Assembly (NCBI RefSeq): GCF_013409985.1
Contig: NZ_JACCBY010000005.1
Location: 1 to 64,000, forward strand
Reading direction: 5' to 3'
Source: Sphingomonas melonis
GTDB taxonomy: Bacteria > Pseudomonadota > Alphaproteobacteria > Sphingomonadales > Sphingomonadaceae
DNA: 64,000 bases
How positions within the stretch are numbered: position 1 is the first letter of the stretch; every line of letters begins with the position of its first letter. The translations under genes and the position numbers were made by a program. Under the pieces are notes generated by a model, which did not search any database, was not told the origin of the DNA, and was given only the letters and a program-made list of their open reading frames with translations. This document shows, piece by piece, positions 33,515-44,907 of the stretch.

Positions 33515-34273
33515 TCAGATCCCGCCCGCGAAGACCTCGCGCCCGCCGGCCTCCAGCGCCTGCGTCAGATCGGCGAGACACTGCGCCACCAGCGCCTCGT
33601 CGGCGCTGCGCACGACGAAATTCGCCCCCGTCCGCCCGTCGCGGAAGAACGGATAGGAGCCGATCGACACGCCCTCATGCGTCTTCTCGGCGTCGCGCAG
33701 CAGGTCGGCGACCTCGCTCTCGGCGACCCAGCAGCCGATCGTGCCCGACACCACCGGCCGCCCGCCCTCGAGCGTCCCGGTCAGCGCATCGAGCATCCCC
33801 GCGGTGATATGCGGCACCCCGGCCATGATGTAGATGTTGCCGATATGGATGCCCGGCGCGCCCGAGACGCGATTGGGGATCAGCCCCGCGCCCTCCGGCA
33901 CCCGCGCCATCCGCGCCCGCGTCTCGGTCAGTCCGCCGCGCGTCGCGTAATAGCGTTCGAGCACCGCCATCGCCTCGGGATGATGCACCACGCCGACGCC
34001 CAGCGCCTCGGCGATCGCATCGACAGTGATGTCGTCGTGCGTCGGCCCGATGCCACCGGTGGTGAACAGATAGTCGTTGCGCGCGCGCAAGGTGTTGACC
34101 GCCTCGACGATCGCGCCGGTCCGGTCGGGCACCACGCGCACCTCGGCGAGGCGGATACCCTGCACGTTGAGCCAGCTCGCCAGCTGCGCGATATTCTTGT
34201 CCTGCGTCCGGCCGGAGAGGATCTCATCCCCGATCACGACCAGCGCGGCGGTCCAGATACGTTCCTGCTCCAT
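33515..34273 (-). CDS. CinA-like competence/damage-inducible protein (MoCF-biosynthesis-type domain)
   Basis: The protein (252 residues from the ATG at 34273) is a molybdopterin-binding-fold (MoaB/MogA-like) domain of the CinA N-terminal type. Marks are A-L-V-V-I-G-D-E-I-L-S-G-R-T-Q-D-K-N, T-T-G-G-I-G-P-T-H-D-D-I-T, and P-G-I-H-I-G-N-I-Y-I-M-A-G-V-P. The nicotinamide-deamidase half of full CinA is absent, as in many alphaproteobacteria. The family is linked to pyridine nucleotide repair, but the exact reaction of such short forms is unclear. The gene is divergent from map, with a 50-bp shared promoter region. Confidence 0.85.
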   Translation of the reverse strand: MEQERIWTAALVVIGDEILSGRTQDKNIAQLASWLNVQGIRLAEVRVVPDRTGAIVEAVNTLRARNDYLFTTGGIGPTHDDITVDAIAEALGVGVVHHPEAMAVLERYYATRGGLTETRARMARVPEGAGLIPNRVSGAPGIHIGNIYIMAGVPHITAGMLDALTGTLEGGRPVVSGTIGCWVAESEVADLLRDAEKTHEGVSIGSYPFFRDGRTGANFVVRSADEALVAQCLADLTQALEAGGREVFAGGI

Positions 34274-34323
34274 GGCCCGGTCATAGCCTCGCAAAACCGC
34301 GCCGACCACGCTATATCGCGGCG

Positions 34324-35151
34324 ATGACTGAATATGTGACCGTCACCTCCGACGCGCCGGAAGGGCGCACCGGCGCCATCAAGCTCCACGGCCCCGCCGC
34401 CTTCGCCGGCATGCACAAGGCCGGCCGCCTCGCCGCCGAGACGCTCGACATGCTGACGCCGCATATGGTGCCGGGCGTATCGACCGCCGAGCTCGACAAG
34501 CTGATCTACGATTTCATCGTCGCGCGCGACGGCGTGCCGGCGACGCTCGGCTATCGCGGCTATACTCATTCCACCTGCATCTCGATCAACCATGTCGTCT
34601 GCCACGGCATCCCGTCCGAGAAGACGCTGAAGTCGGGCGATATCGTCAATGTCGACGTCACCCCGATCGTCGACGGCTGGCATGGCGATTCGAGCCGCAT
34701 GTACCTGATCGGCGACGTGCCGCTGAAGGCGCGCCGGCTGGTCGAGGTGACCTATGAATGCCTGATGCTCGGCATCGAACAGGCGCGACCCGGCAACCAC
34801 ATGGGCGACGTGGCCAACGCCATCCAGCGCCATGCAGAAAAGCATCGCTACGGCGTCGTCCGCGACTTCTGCGGCCACGGCCTCGGCCGCCTGTTCCACG
34901 ACGCGCCCGAAGTCGTCCATGTCGGCAAGCCCGGCACCGGCCCGGAACTCAAGCCCGGCATGATCTTCACGATCGAGCCGATGATCAACATCGGCCGCCC
35001 CGACGTGAAGCTGCTCGACGACGGCTGGACGGCGGTGACGCGCGACCGCTCGCTGTCGGCGCAGTTCGAACATTCGATCGGCATCACCGAAGACGGCTGC
35101 GAGATCTTCACCACCTCCCCCGCCGGATACCACCAGCCGCCCTATCAGTGA
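34324..35151 (+). CDS. map: methionine aminopeptidase, type I
   Basis: The 275-residue enzyme removes the initiator methionine from nascent proteins. All five metal ligands can be placed: the aspartates in I-V-N-V-D-V-T and W-H-G-D-S-S, the histidine in C-G-H-G-L-G, and the glutamates in F-T-I-E-P-M and Q-F-E-H-S. The substrate histidine is in C-H-G-I-P. Length fits type Ia, with a short N-terminal extension. Its stop overlaps the next gene (GTGA). Confidence 0.96.
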   Translation: MTEYVTVTSDAPEGRTGAIKLHGPAAFAGMHKAGRLAAETLDMLTPHMVPGVSTAELDKLIYDFIVARDGVPATLGYRGYTHSTCISINHVVCHGIPSEKTLKSGDIVNVDVTPIVDGWHGDSSRMYLIGDVPLKARRLVEVTYECLMLGIEQARPGNHMGDVANAIQRHAEKHRYGVVRDFCGHGLGRLFHDAPEVVHVGKPGTGPELKPGMIFTIEPMINIGRPDVKLLDDGWTAVTRDRSLSAQFEHSIGITEDGCEIFTTSPAGYHQPPYQ

Positions 35152-35828
35152 GCGAGGCCACTCACCCGCTCGACGCGCCGGTCTGGCAGGCGCTCACCAC
35201 ACGGCAGGCGGCGCTGGCGCGGGGTGACCGTAGCGCGCGGCGGATCGACCCCGATTACGGCCTGTTCGCCGCGGTCGCCACGCATGATCCCGACAGCCAT
35301 GCCGCGCTTGCCGGTCTCGTCGCACCGGGTGAGACGATCGGGCTGTTCGAGCTGGCGCCCCCCGCCGCCCTGCCCGGTTTCCGCCGCACGCTGACGGCGT
35401 GCTGTGTGCAGATGGTCGCCGCCGATCCCCCGCCCTCCGCGACCGACGCGCTACCACTCGGCGATGCCCATGCCGCGGAGATGATCGCGCTTGCCGAACT
35501 GACCCGGCCCGGCCCCTTTTTCCGCCGCACGCATTGCTTCGGCGGCTTCCTCGGTATCCGTATCGACGGCCGGCTCGCGGCGATGGCCGGCACGCGGCTG
35601 GCGCTGCCCGGCTATCGCGAGGTCAGCGGCGTCTGTACGCATCCCGATTACCGCGGTCGGGGCCTTGCCGCCGGCCTGATCGCCGCAGTCGCCGGCGCCA
35701 TCCATGCCGCCGGCGATACGCCCTTCCTCACCAGCTATGCCAACAATGCCGGCGCGATCGCGCTCTACCGCCGGCTCGGCTTCGTGCCACGCGAGGAGAT
35801 CGTCCTCAGCCTGTTCGAACGACACTAA
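35148..35828 (+). CDS. GNAT family N-acetyltransferase
   Basis: I start at the GTG overlapping the map stop (GTGA); this gives 226 residues. The C-terminal half is a GNAT fold. Acetyl-CoA-binding motif A is visible as V-C-T-H-P-D-Y-R-G-R-G-L-A, and the late motif as Y-A-N-N-A-G-A-I-A-L-Y-R-R-L-G-F. The first 110 residues are less typical and may form a second, degenerate GNAT half (FR47-like proteins have this layout). The acceptor is unknown. Coupling to map suggests co-expression but not necessarily a shared pathway. Confidence 0.82.
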   Translation: MSEATHPLDAPVWQALTTRQAALARGDRSARRIDPDYGLFAAVATHDPDSHAALAGLVAPGETIGLFELAPPAALPGFRRTLTACCVQMVAADPPPSATDALPLGDAHAAEMIALAELTRPGPFFRRTHCFGGFLGIRIDGRLAAMAGTRLALPGYREVSGVCTHPDYRGRGLAAGLIAAVAGAIHAAGDTPFLTSYANNAGAIALYRRLGFVPREEIVLSLFERH

Positions 35829-35894
35829 TTCATTCCGTTCGGACCCTTGCGGCAAGGCCTGCGTTGGCAGCGGCTTACCGGAAAAGGCATAGAC

Positions 35895-36959
35895 ATGACC
35901 AAACAGGCATTGATCGTCGGCGCGAGCGGCATCGTCGGCAGCGCGACCGCCGCGCTGCTCGTCGAACAGGGCTGGACCGTCCACGGCCTCGCCCGCCGGC
36001 CCGGCGACCAGCCCGGCGTACAGCCGGTCGCCGCCGACCTGCTTGACGCTGCCGGCACCGCCGCCGCGCTTACCGGCATCCGCCCCGACGCGGTGTTCGT
36101 GACCACCTGGCTGCGTCAGGACAGCGAGGCGGAGAATATCCGCGTCAATTCGGCGATGGTTCGCAATTTGCTTGACGGGCTGCGCGCCAACAATGCCGCC
36201 GTAGGTCACGTCGCGCTCGTCACCGGCCTGAAGCATTATCTCGGGCCGTTCGAGGCCTATGGCAAAGGCGCGCTGCCGCAGACGCCGTTCCGCGAGGAAC
36301 AGGGGCGGCTCGACGTCGAGAATTTCTATTATGCGCAGGAGGACGAGGTGTTCGCCGCGGCGGAGCGCGACGGCTTCAGCTGGAGCGTCCACCGCCCGCA
36401 CACCGTCATCGGCAAGGCGGTCGGCAATGCGATGAACATGGGCACCACGCTTGCCGTCTATGCCACGCTGTGCCGCGAGACGGGGCGGCCGTTCCGCTTC
36501 CCCGGCTCGGCCGCGCAATGGGACGGGCTCACCGACATGACCGACGCGGGCCAGCTCGCGAAGCATCTGCTCTGGGCGGCGACCACCCCCGCGGCGGCGA
36601 ACGAGGCATTCAACGTCGTCAACGGCGACGTCTTCCGCTGGAGCTGGATGTGGAGCCGCATCGCCGACTGGTTCGGGCTTGAGGCCGCGCCGTTCGACGG
36701 CAGCGTGCAGCCGCTCGAAACGCAGATGGCGGACGATGCCGACGTCTGGCGCCGCATCGCCGAGCGTGAGGGGCTCGCCGAGCCGGATCTCGCCCGCCTC
36801 GCCTCGCCCTGGCATACCGACGCCGATCTCGGCCGGCCGATCGAGGTCGTCACCGACATGTCGAAGAGCCGCCGCCTCGGCTTCACCGCCTATCAGCCGA
36901 CCGACGACGCCTTCTTCGCGTTGTTCGAGCGGCTGCGCGCCGATCGGCTGATCCCCTGA
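35895..36959 (+). CDS. SDR family enone reductase of the PRISE type
   Basis: The 354-residue protein is an extended short-chain dehydrogenase with a Rossmann start (A-L-I-V-G-A-S-G-I-V-G-S). Unlike classical SDRs it lacks YxxxK. It has instead the PRISE (progesterone 5-beta-reductase/iridoid synthase) pair: a lysine in V-T-G-L-K-H-Y-L-G-P-F and a tyrosine in N-F-Y-Y-A-Q-E-D. Further PRISE marks are H-R-P-H-T-V-I-G and F-P-G-S. It should reduce an activated C=C bond with NADPH; the substrate is unknown. The ATG at 35895 has a GGAAAAGG site. Confidence 0.82.
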   Translation: MTKQALIVGASGIVGSATAALLVEQGWTVHGLARRPGDQPGVQPVAADLLDAAGTAAALTGIRPDAVFVTTWLRQDSEAENIRVNSAMVRNLLDGLRANNAAVGHVALVTGLKHYLGPFEAYGKGALPQTPFREEQGRLDVENFYYAQEDEVFAAAERDGFSWSVHRPHTVIGKAVGNAMNMGTTLAVYATLCRETGRPFRFPGSAAQWDGLTDMTDAGQLAKHLLWAATTPAAANEAFNVVNGDVFRWSWMWSRIADWFGLEAAPFDGSVQPLETQMADDADVWRRIAEREGLAEPDLARLASPWHTDADLGRPIEVVTDMSKSRRLGFTAYQPTDDAFFALFERLRADRLIP

Positions 36960-36975
36960 CCGTCGGGACCTTCTC

Positions 36976-38295
36976 ATGAGCGATGATCGCCCCGACAAGG
37001 GCCGCGCCGTCCCCAGCGGCCGGCTCTCGCGCCTCGGCGCTTTCGGGCGCCTCGCCGCGGGGGTCGGCGGCGGTGTCGTCGCGGAGGGCGCGCGGCGACT
37101 CGCGGCGGGCGAGCGGCCGCGGATGGGCGACCTGCTGCTCACCCCGGCCAATGCGACGCGCGTCGCCGACCAGCTCGCGCATCTGCGCGGCGCGGCGATG
37201 AAGCTCGGCCAGATGATCTCGATGGACGCGGGCGACATGCTCCCGCCTGAGCTGGCGACGATCCTCGCGCGGCTGCGCAACGACGCACATCATATGCCGC
37301 CGGCACAGCTCGACACGGTGCTCGCGCGGGAATGGGGCCGCGACTGGCGCCGCCGCTTCGCGCATTTCCAGGCGCATCCGATCGCCGCCGCCTCGATCGG
37401 TCAGGTCCACCGCGCCCGCCTGCCCGACGGTCGCGAACTGGCGATCAAGGTCCAGTATCCCGGAGTCATGCAAAGCATCGATGCCGACGTCGACAATGTC
37501 GCGACGCTGCTCCGCGTCTCCGGCCTGCTGCCCAAAGACCTCGACGTGTCGCCGCTGCTGGGCGAGGCCAAGCGCCAGTTGCACGAGGAAGCGGACTATC
37601 TGCGCGAGGGCGCGATGATGACGCGCTATCGCGACCTGCTCGCCGACGATCCCGCCTTCGTCCTGCCCGAGCTCTACCCTGATCTGACCACCCACAACGT
37701 GCTCGCGATGACCTATGTCGCCGGCGTGCCGATCGAGACGCTCGAGGCGGCTGAGCAGCCGGTGCGTGACGCGGCGATGCACAGCCTGATCGCGCTGGTG
37801 CTGCGCGAACTGCTCGACTGGGGACTGATGCAGACCGACCCCAATTTCGCCAATTACCGCTGGCAGCCGGAGACCGGCCGGATCGTCCTGCTCGACTTCG
37901 GTGCCGCGCGCGCGGTGCCGGCGGCGACCGCGGAGGGCTATCGCCGGCTGCTCGCCGCCGGCCTGTCGGGGGACCGCGACGCGGTCCGCGAGGCGGCGAT
38001 CGCGGCGGGCTTCCTCGGCGCGGCGGCGGCGGCGCGGCACCGGCCGCTGGTCGACACGATGATCGACGTCATCCTCGGCGAACTCAACCGCCCCGGCCCG
38101 TTCGACTTCGGCGACCGAGCCTTCGTCGGCGTCGTCCGCGAACAGGGCATGGAGATGGCACAGGACCGCGCCACCTGGCACCTGCCGCCCGCCGACACGT
38201 TGTTCGTCCAGCGCAAGATCAGCGGCACCGCGCTTCTGGCGGCACGATTGAATGCCCGGGTGGACATCCGTGCGATGGTCGACGGGCGGGTCTAA
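36976..38295 (+). CDS. ABC1/UbiB-family atypical kinase, COQ8-like
   Basis: The 439-residue protein has the family-defining KxGQ motif (A-A-M-K-L-G-Q-M-I-S-M). It also has the ATP-binding glycine-poor stretch A-A-A-S-I-G-Q-V-H-R-A and the catalytic motif as M-Q-T-D-P-N-F-A-N-Y. Metal binding is in L-L-D-F-G-A-A-R. The Q-T-D-P-N form matches eukaryotic COQ8/ADCK3 more than E. coli UbiB (H-A-D-P-H-P-G-N). Family members support ubiquinone biosynthesis, probably as ATPases. It follows the PRISE gene by 16 bp and may share its transcript. Confidence 0.88.
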   Translation: MSDDRPDKGRAVPSGRLSRLGAFGRLAAGVGGGVVAEGARRLAAGERPRMGDLLLTPANATRVADQLAHLRGAAMKLGQMISMDAGDMLPPELATILARLRNDAHHMPPAQLDTVLAREWGRDWRRRFAHFQAHPIAAASIGQVHRARLPDGRELAIKVQYPGVMQSIDADVDNVATLLRVSGLLPKDLDVSPLLGEAKRQLHEEADYLREGAMMTRYRDLLADDPAFVLPELYPDLTTHNVLAMTYVAGVPIETLEAAEQPVRDAAMHSLIALVLRELLDWGLMQTDPNFANYRWQPETGRIVLLDFGAARAVPAATAEGYRRLLAAGLSGDRDAVREAAIAAGFLGAAAAARHRPLVDTMIDVILGELNRPGPFDFGDRAFVGVVREQGMEMAQDRATWHLPPADTLFVQRKISGTALLAARLNARVDIRAMVDGRV

Positions 38296-38781
38296 GCCTG
38301 CAGTTCACCCGGGACTAAGTCGCCCCCTAAAGTGCTCCTGCGAAAGCAGGAGCCCAGGAGTCCCGAACGACACGAGACGTTGCTTTGCCTGGCCCAAGGC
38401 TCCTGCGTTCGCAGGAGCACGGTGCTGCTCCACCGGCAAAGCGACGCTAACGGAGGTCCCGGCCCGTTCCCGCCCCCCGCGGCGAGGAGTACGGCCTAGG
38501 GGGCACGACATCCAATCAAAGTCCTCCCCCGCTAGGGGGAGGTGGCATGCCGAAGGCATGACGGAGGGGGAGGAAACGCAACGCAAGACGTCACTTACCT
38601 CCCCCTCCGTCACGGCTTCGCCGCGCCACATTGCCGGGGAAGACCATTCGTGAAATACCGAACGTCGATCCGCCGCAAGGCTCAAGGCCGTGCGCCTGCG
38701 CCCAGACGCCCCCACAAACGTCCCCGGTGGCGATCGTCCCGACCATCAGGGGCGGCACCACCGGCACCGCCCCCCGCCCGC
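38296..38781. repeat. repeat-rich intergenic region (families C and A)
   Basis: These 486 bases carry a family-C hairpin copy (38331-38420, arms GTGCTCCTGCGAAAGCAGGAGC and GCTCCTGCGTTCGCAGGAGCAC type). A family-A copy follows (about 38500-38680, with GCATGACGGAGGGGGAGG and CCTCCCCCTCCGTCACGGC). No gene is supported. Confidence 0.8.
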
Positions 38782-40356
<1,575 letters not shown>

Positions 40357-40592
40357 CGCTCTCCCCTGACGCGTCCCAGCGCGTGATGGCCTAGTGCTAT
40401 CCCGCCATCACGCATTCGTCAATTTGCCGGACAAATGGGCGGCCGGTACGGCGAAGCGCCCGCGCGACGCGCGGAATGATAGGCGCGCGGCGCGAAGAAC
40501 GTGCTACGCTCGGGGCATATGCCAGCCTGCTCTGTCACCAGCCGAACGCCGCTCGCGGCGACCCATCGACCGGCGGCGGGGCGGCCGCGCGT

Positions 40593-40949
40593 ATGACGGA
40601 CCTCAGCGGCCGCCGAATCCTGATCGTCGAGGATGAATATCTCGTCGCGGACGACCTCGCCCGGGACCTGCGCAACCTCGGGGCGGAGATCGTCGGCCCG
40701 GTCGGCACGCTGAGCGCCGCGGTGTCGCTGCTGCGGAGCGGGACGCCGCTCGACGGTGCGGTGCTCGATATCAACCTGCACGGCGAGATGAGCTATCCGG
40801 TGGCGGCGCTGCTCGTCGAGACCGGTACGCCGTTCCTGTTCGTGACCGGCTATGATTCGTGGACGATCGACGATCGCTACCGCGACGTGCCGCGCTACGA
40901 AAAGCCGGTCCATTCGACCGATGTGGTCGCGGCGCTGTTCAGGAACTGA
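40593..40949 (+). CDS. single-domain response regulator
   Basis: From the ATG at 40593 the protein is a 118-residue receiver domain with no output domain. The acidic pair is in I-L-I-V-E-D-E-Y, the phosphorylation aspartate in A-V-L-D-I-N-L, the threonine in F-V-T-G-Y and the lysine in Y-E-K-P-V. Such proteins in alphaproteobacteria often relay signals from HWE-type kinases, but no kinase gene is near. The earlier frame opening (40476) lacks family similarity. A poor ribosome-binding site makes the start uncertain. Confidence 0.85.
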   Translation: MTDLSGRRILIVEDEYLVADDLARDLRNLGAEIVGPVGTLSAAVSLLRSGTPLDGAVLDINLHGEMSYPVAALLVETGTPFLFVTGYDSWTIDDRYRDVPRYEKPVHSTDVVAALFRN

Positions 40950-41032
40950 GCATCCACGGCACGCGACCGCGCCACGCCTCACTCCTACAAAAGCCGGCCA
41001 GCAGCCCGGAAATCACGTCCGCGGGACATACG

Positions 41033-41057
41033 AAAAGGGGCGCCGCAGCGCCCCTTC
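41033..41057 (-). terminator. intrinsic terminator between convergent genes
   Basis: The perfect arms AAGGGGCGC and GCGCCCCTT have a 4-base loop. On the minus strand a run of T follows, so it mainly serves the gene at 41063-41500. It may also stop the response-regulator transcript. Confidence 0.8.
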
Positions 41058-41062
41058 CAGCC

Positions 41063-41500
41063 TCACACCCGTCCGCGCCGCGCTTCCGCTTGCCGCGCCG
41101 AGGCGATCGTATCGACCACCAGTTCGTAGAAGGCGGGGGAATAGCCCGATGCGAGGAACGCCTTCACCTCCGCCGAGGCGATGGCATAGCCGCGCTTCCA
41201 GCTCAGCACCGCGATCCGGCGCAGCGCCTCGAGCTTGGGATCGGCGAGTTGCGGGCTGATCCGCACGCCGAACAGCAGCCCCAGCCAGCGCGTCAACCGG
41301 CCCGGCTGGCGCAGCGTCGACAGGCCGTCCTGCCGCGCGATCCCGATCACCGAACGCTCAAGCTCCGTCAGCACCGGCCGTTCCTCCTCAGCAGCCTGCG
41401 CCAGCGGCGCTGTTTCCGACACCGCGACGGGGCGCGACACGGGCGCGCTCACCCGCGCGTAACCGGCGTTGCCCGGTTCGGCAAAAGCAAGAAAAGCCAT
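41063..41500 (-). CDS. conserved hypothetical protein
   Basis: The protein has 145 residues from the ATG at 41500, with an AAGGGAG site upstream. It has no signal peptide. The N-terminal 40 residues are alanine-rich and probably unstructured. The rest is helical and charged, with S-V-I-G-I-A-R-Q-D-G-L-S, W-L-G-L-L-F-G-V and V-V-D-T-I-A-S-A-R. I do not recognise a family. It is followed by a clear terminator and preceded by a region with a double operator-like motif, so it is likely a real, regulated gene. Confidence 0.65.
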   Translation of the reverse strand: MAFLAFAEPGNAGYARVSAPVSRPVAVSETAPLAQAAEEERPVLTELERSVIGIARQDGLSTLRQPGRLTRWLGLLFGVRISPQLADPKLEALRRIAVLSWKRGYAIASAEVKAFLASGYSPAFYELVVDTIASARQAEARRGRV

Positions 41501-41656
41501 GGCGTCACTCCCTTCTCGACATCGCAAGCCAGCACCCCGCATCCATGGCGATGCAGACCGATAACCACGATTTGTTGCACCCCTTTTGCCGCCGCGCTGC
41601 GATCGGCATCCAGGTGGTTCCGTCCGACCGCCGCGATCCCCTCGCCGCCATCTTCT

Positions 41657-41715
41657 ATACTGGTTGGTATAAAAGCAGCGTCTGCGGTCGTCAACGGCTT
41701 TTATACCGGTCGGTA
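41657..41715. promoter_or_regulatory. two TetR-type operator-like sites and an 11-bp inverted repeat
   Basis: ATACTGGTTGGTAT (41657-41670) and ATACCGGTCGGTA (41703-41715) share 11 of 13 positions, and each is a near-palindrome of the form bound by many TetR-family regulators. The sequences GGTATAAAAGC (41666-41676) and GCTTTTATACC (41697-41707) are also perfect reverse complements. The region lies between the genes at 41500 (minus) and 41785 (plus). No TetR gene is nearby. Confidence 0.55.
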
Positions 41716-41784
41716 GAGAAATTGACGGCGGGGGATACCGGTGCGGCGCGAGGCGTTGGCTTTTCGAGAGATCAGGAGGTTTCC

Positions 41785-42189
41785 ATGCCCGACACGCCCC
41801 ATGACGCCGCCCGCGACCCCAAGGTCGACCCCGAGCGCGACCCGAGCGCCAACCCGTTCGATCGGCCCGACGGCCATTACGGGCAGGACTATCACGTCGA
41901 CCAGGAAGCCGCGCTGGGCGCGCAATTCCCCAGCGGCACCGTTGCCGCACGCCCCGGCGACCCGGCACCGCCGCATGATCCGGCGATCCCGCCCGACAAC
42001 GGCCGCCGCGCCTCCTTCGACCCAAAGACCGGCGAGGTCCACGGCAGCGGTGCCGGCGCCGGCGGCGGCAATCCCGGCGAGGATTTCGACTCGGATTCGG
42101 CGACAGGCGACGGCTATCCCGTCACGGGCGGCGAAGGCCGGCCCAAGGGTGCCGACGCCGATTTGGGGCCGGGCCACGTCAGCGAATAG
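41785..42189 (+). CDS. small hydrophilic, probably disordered protein
   Basis: The protein has 134 residues from an ATG with a near-perfect AGGAGG site. It is very rich in Asp, Pro, Gly and Ala with few hydrophobic residues (D-P-K-V-D-P-E-R-D-P-S and G-A-G-A-G-G-G-N-P-G), so it is likely intrinsically disordered. There is no signal peptide or membrane segment. I know no function. Its strong translation signal and the operator-like sites 70 bp upstream suggest an inducible, perhaps stress-related, product. Confidence 0.65.
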   Translation: MPDTPHDAARDPKVDPERDPSANPFDRPDGHYGQDYHVDQEAALGAQFPSGTVAARPGDPAPPHDPAIPPDNGRRASFDPKTGEVHGSGAGAGGGNPGEDFDSDSATGDGYPVTGGEGRPKGADADLGPGHVSE

Positions 42190-42330
42190 AGCATGAGCCT
42201 GGTGTAGGGCGCGCGCGGATAGGACCATTTGCGCCAGTCCGCAGCCGTCCGAACCCGCCTAGCCCCCTGACGCGTTCCGGCTCCAACGTGCCCGGACAAG
42301 CAGGCGTTTGCCCCCGCGCGGCGGGGACCG

Positions 42331-42654
42331 TCACTTCAGCGGTACGATGACCTCGTCGGGGTGCGCGACGTTGAGTTCCTTGCGCACCATCTCATCGACC
42401 ATATCCGGGTTGGCGTGGTCGGGATCGAGCAACGCCACCCGGTTCTTCAACACCGCGCGCTTCTGGTCGAGCAGCGCATATTGTTTCTCGCGCCGCACCA
42501 GCTGCTTCTTATAGTCGCCATAAGCGAGGATGCCGTTCGGGCCGAGCACCGCATAGGCGCCGAAGAACGCCATGATCGTCAGCCCGAGCGCTGGAAAGGC
42601 GGCACGGCGCATGGTCCGGGCAAAAGCCGAAGGTCTTTTTCCGCGTGCCGCCAT
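42331..42654 (-). CDS. ftsB: cell-division protein FtsB (septum formation initiator, DivIC)
   Basis: The 107-residue protein has one membrane helix (about residues 20-40, F-P-A-L-G-L-T-I-M-A-F-F-G-A-Y) followed by a coiled coil (Q-L-V-R-R-E-K-Q-Y-A-L-L-D-Q-K). The end carries D-P-D-H-A-N-P-D-M-V-D-E-M-V-R-K. This is the FtsB/DivIC layout, part of the FtsQBL divisome complex. I choose the ATG at 42654 because GAGGA lies 8 bases before it; ATG 42663 is possible. It follows eno by 32 bp, the usual alphaproteobacterial order. Confidence 0.88.
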   Translation of the reverse strand: MAARGKRPSAFARTMRRAAFPALGLTIMAFFGAYAVLGPNGILAYGDYKKQLVRREKQYALLDQKRAVLKNRVALLDPDHANPDMVDEMVRKELNVAHPDEVIVPLK

Positions 42655-42686
42655 GCCGTGCATCCTCGCCTGCCGTTCCCGCCGGA

Positions 42687-43976
<1,290 letters not shown>

Positions 43977-44101
43977 CTACCTCTGGGGCGTAATGCGCGG
44001 TCTCTACCGCGCCGGCCGGGTCGCGGCAATCTCCTCCACCGCGAGGGAACCGTGCCGGTCGGGCCGGGGTTGAGCGTGTCGAACTTAGGAAAGGGCGAGC
44101 C

Positions 44102-44557
44102 ATGGCCGATACCGATTTCACGACCATCACCGACGGCGACACCAATGCCGCCGATGTCACCGACGCCCCGGCGAGCAAGACCGACCAGGCCAAGCAGACG
44201 GTGAAGGACTATTCGTCCAAATATGGCGCGCAGGCCACCGACAAGATCCGCTCCTTCGCCGACACCGGCAAGGAACGCGCGGTCGGCGGCCTCGACCAGC
44301 TGTCGCAGCTGATCAACGACGCCGCCGCGCAGGTCGATGACAAGCTCGGCGCGCAATATGGCGAATATGCCCGCACCGCCGCCGGCGCCGTGTCCAACTT
44401 CGCCGAACAGCTGAAGGGCAAGGACACCGAGGAGCTGCTCGACGAGGCACGCGAATTCGTTCGCAAGAGCCCCGGTGTCGCGGTCGGCGTTGCTGCCGCG
44501 CTCGGCTTCGCGGTCGCCCGCCTCGTCCAGTCCGGCATCGACGGCAACAAGGCCTGA
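44102..44557 (+). CDS. ElaB/YqjD-like small membrane-anchored protein
   Basis: The 151-residue protein is mostly long amphipathic helix with many Ala, Asp and Lys (Q-L-S-Q-L-I-N-D-A-A-A-Q-V-D-D). A C-terminal hydrophobic segment with a glycine-rich turn follows (S-P-G-V-A-V-G-V-A-A-A-L-G-F). That is the layout of DUF883/ElaB/YqjD proteins, which in E. coli bind ribosomes at the membrane in stationary phase. The assignment is by layout, not by strict motif. It heads a row of four small genes with similar traits. Confidence 0.6.
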   Translation: MADTDFTTITDGDTNAADVTDAPASKTDQAKQTVKDYSSKYGAQATDKIRSFADTGKERAVGGLDQLSQLINDAAAQVDDKLGAQYGEYARTAAGAVSNFAEQLKGKDTEELLDEAREFVRKSPGVAVGVAAALGFAVARLVQSGIDGNKA

Positions 44558-44565
44558 TCGACCCC

Positions 44566-44907
44566 ATGGCGACGATCCACCCGATGACCGAGGACGAGAG
44601 CATCGCGACGCTCGTCACGCAGCTCGTCGATGACGCGCGCGGCCTGGCGAGTGCCGAGGTGGCGCTTGTCAAGGCGCGCGTCGGCGAACGCACCAGCGCC
44701 TACAAGAATGCGGCGATCTTCTTCGTCGTTGCCGGGGTGCTGGCGCTCGCCGGGCTGATCGCACTGCTCGTCGGGCTGATCCTCAGCCTGGCGACGCTGA
44801 TCGGGCCGGGGCTCGCCACCGCAGCGGTGGTGATCGGGGTGTTCGCGATCGCCGGCGTGCTGGCGATCATCGGCAAGGGCCGGCTCGCGCCGGGCGCGCC
44901 GCGATGA
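44566..44907 (+). CDS. holin-X/YqjE-type (phage holin superfamily III-like) membrane protein
   Basis: The 113-residue protein has a charged helical N-terminus (S-I-A-T-L-V-T-Q-L-V-D-D-A-R). Two long membrane helices follow (F-F-V-V-A-G-V-L-A-L-A-G-L and A-V-V-I-G-V-F-A-I-A-G-V-L). This matches the Actinobacterial holin-X / YqjE group, which is not necessarily phage-derived. It starts 8 bp after the previous gene and overlaps the next by 4 bp (ATGA), so it belongs to a small operon. Confidence 0.7.
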   Translation: MATIHPMTEDESIATLVTQLVDDARGLASAEVALVKARVGERTSAYKNAAIFFVVAGVLALAGLIALLVGLILSLATLIGPGLATAAVVIGVFAIAGVLAIIGKGRLAPGAPR

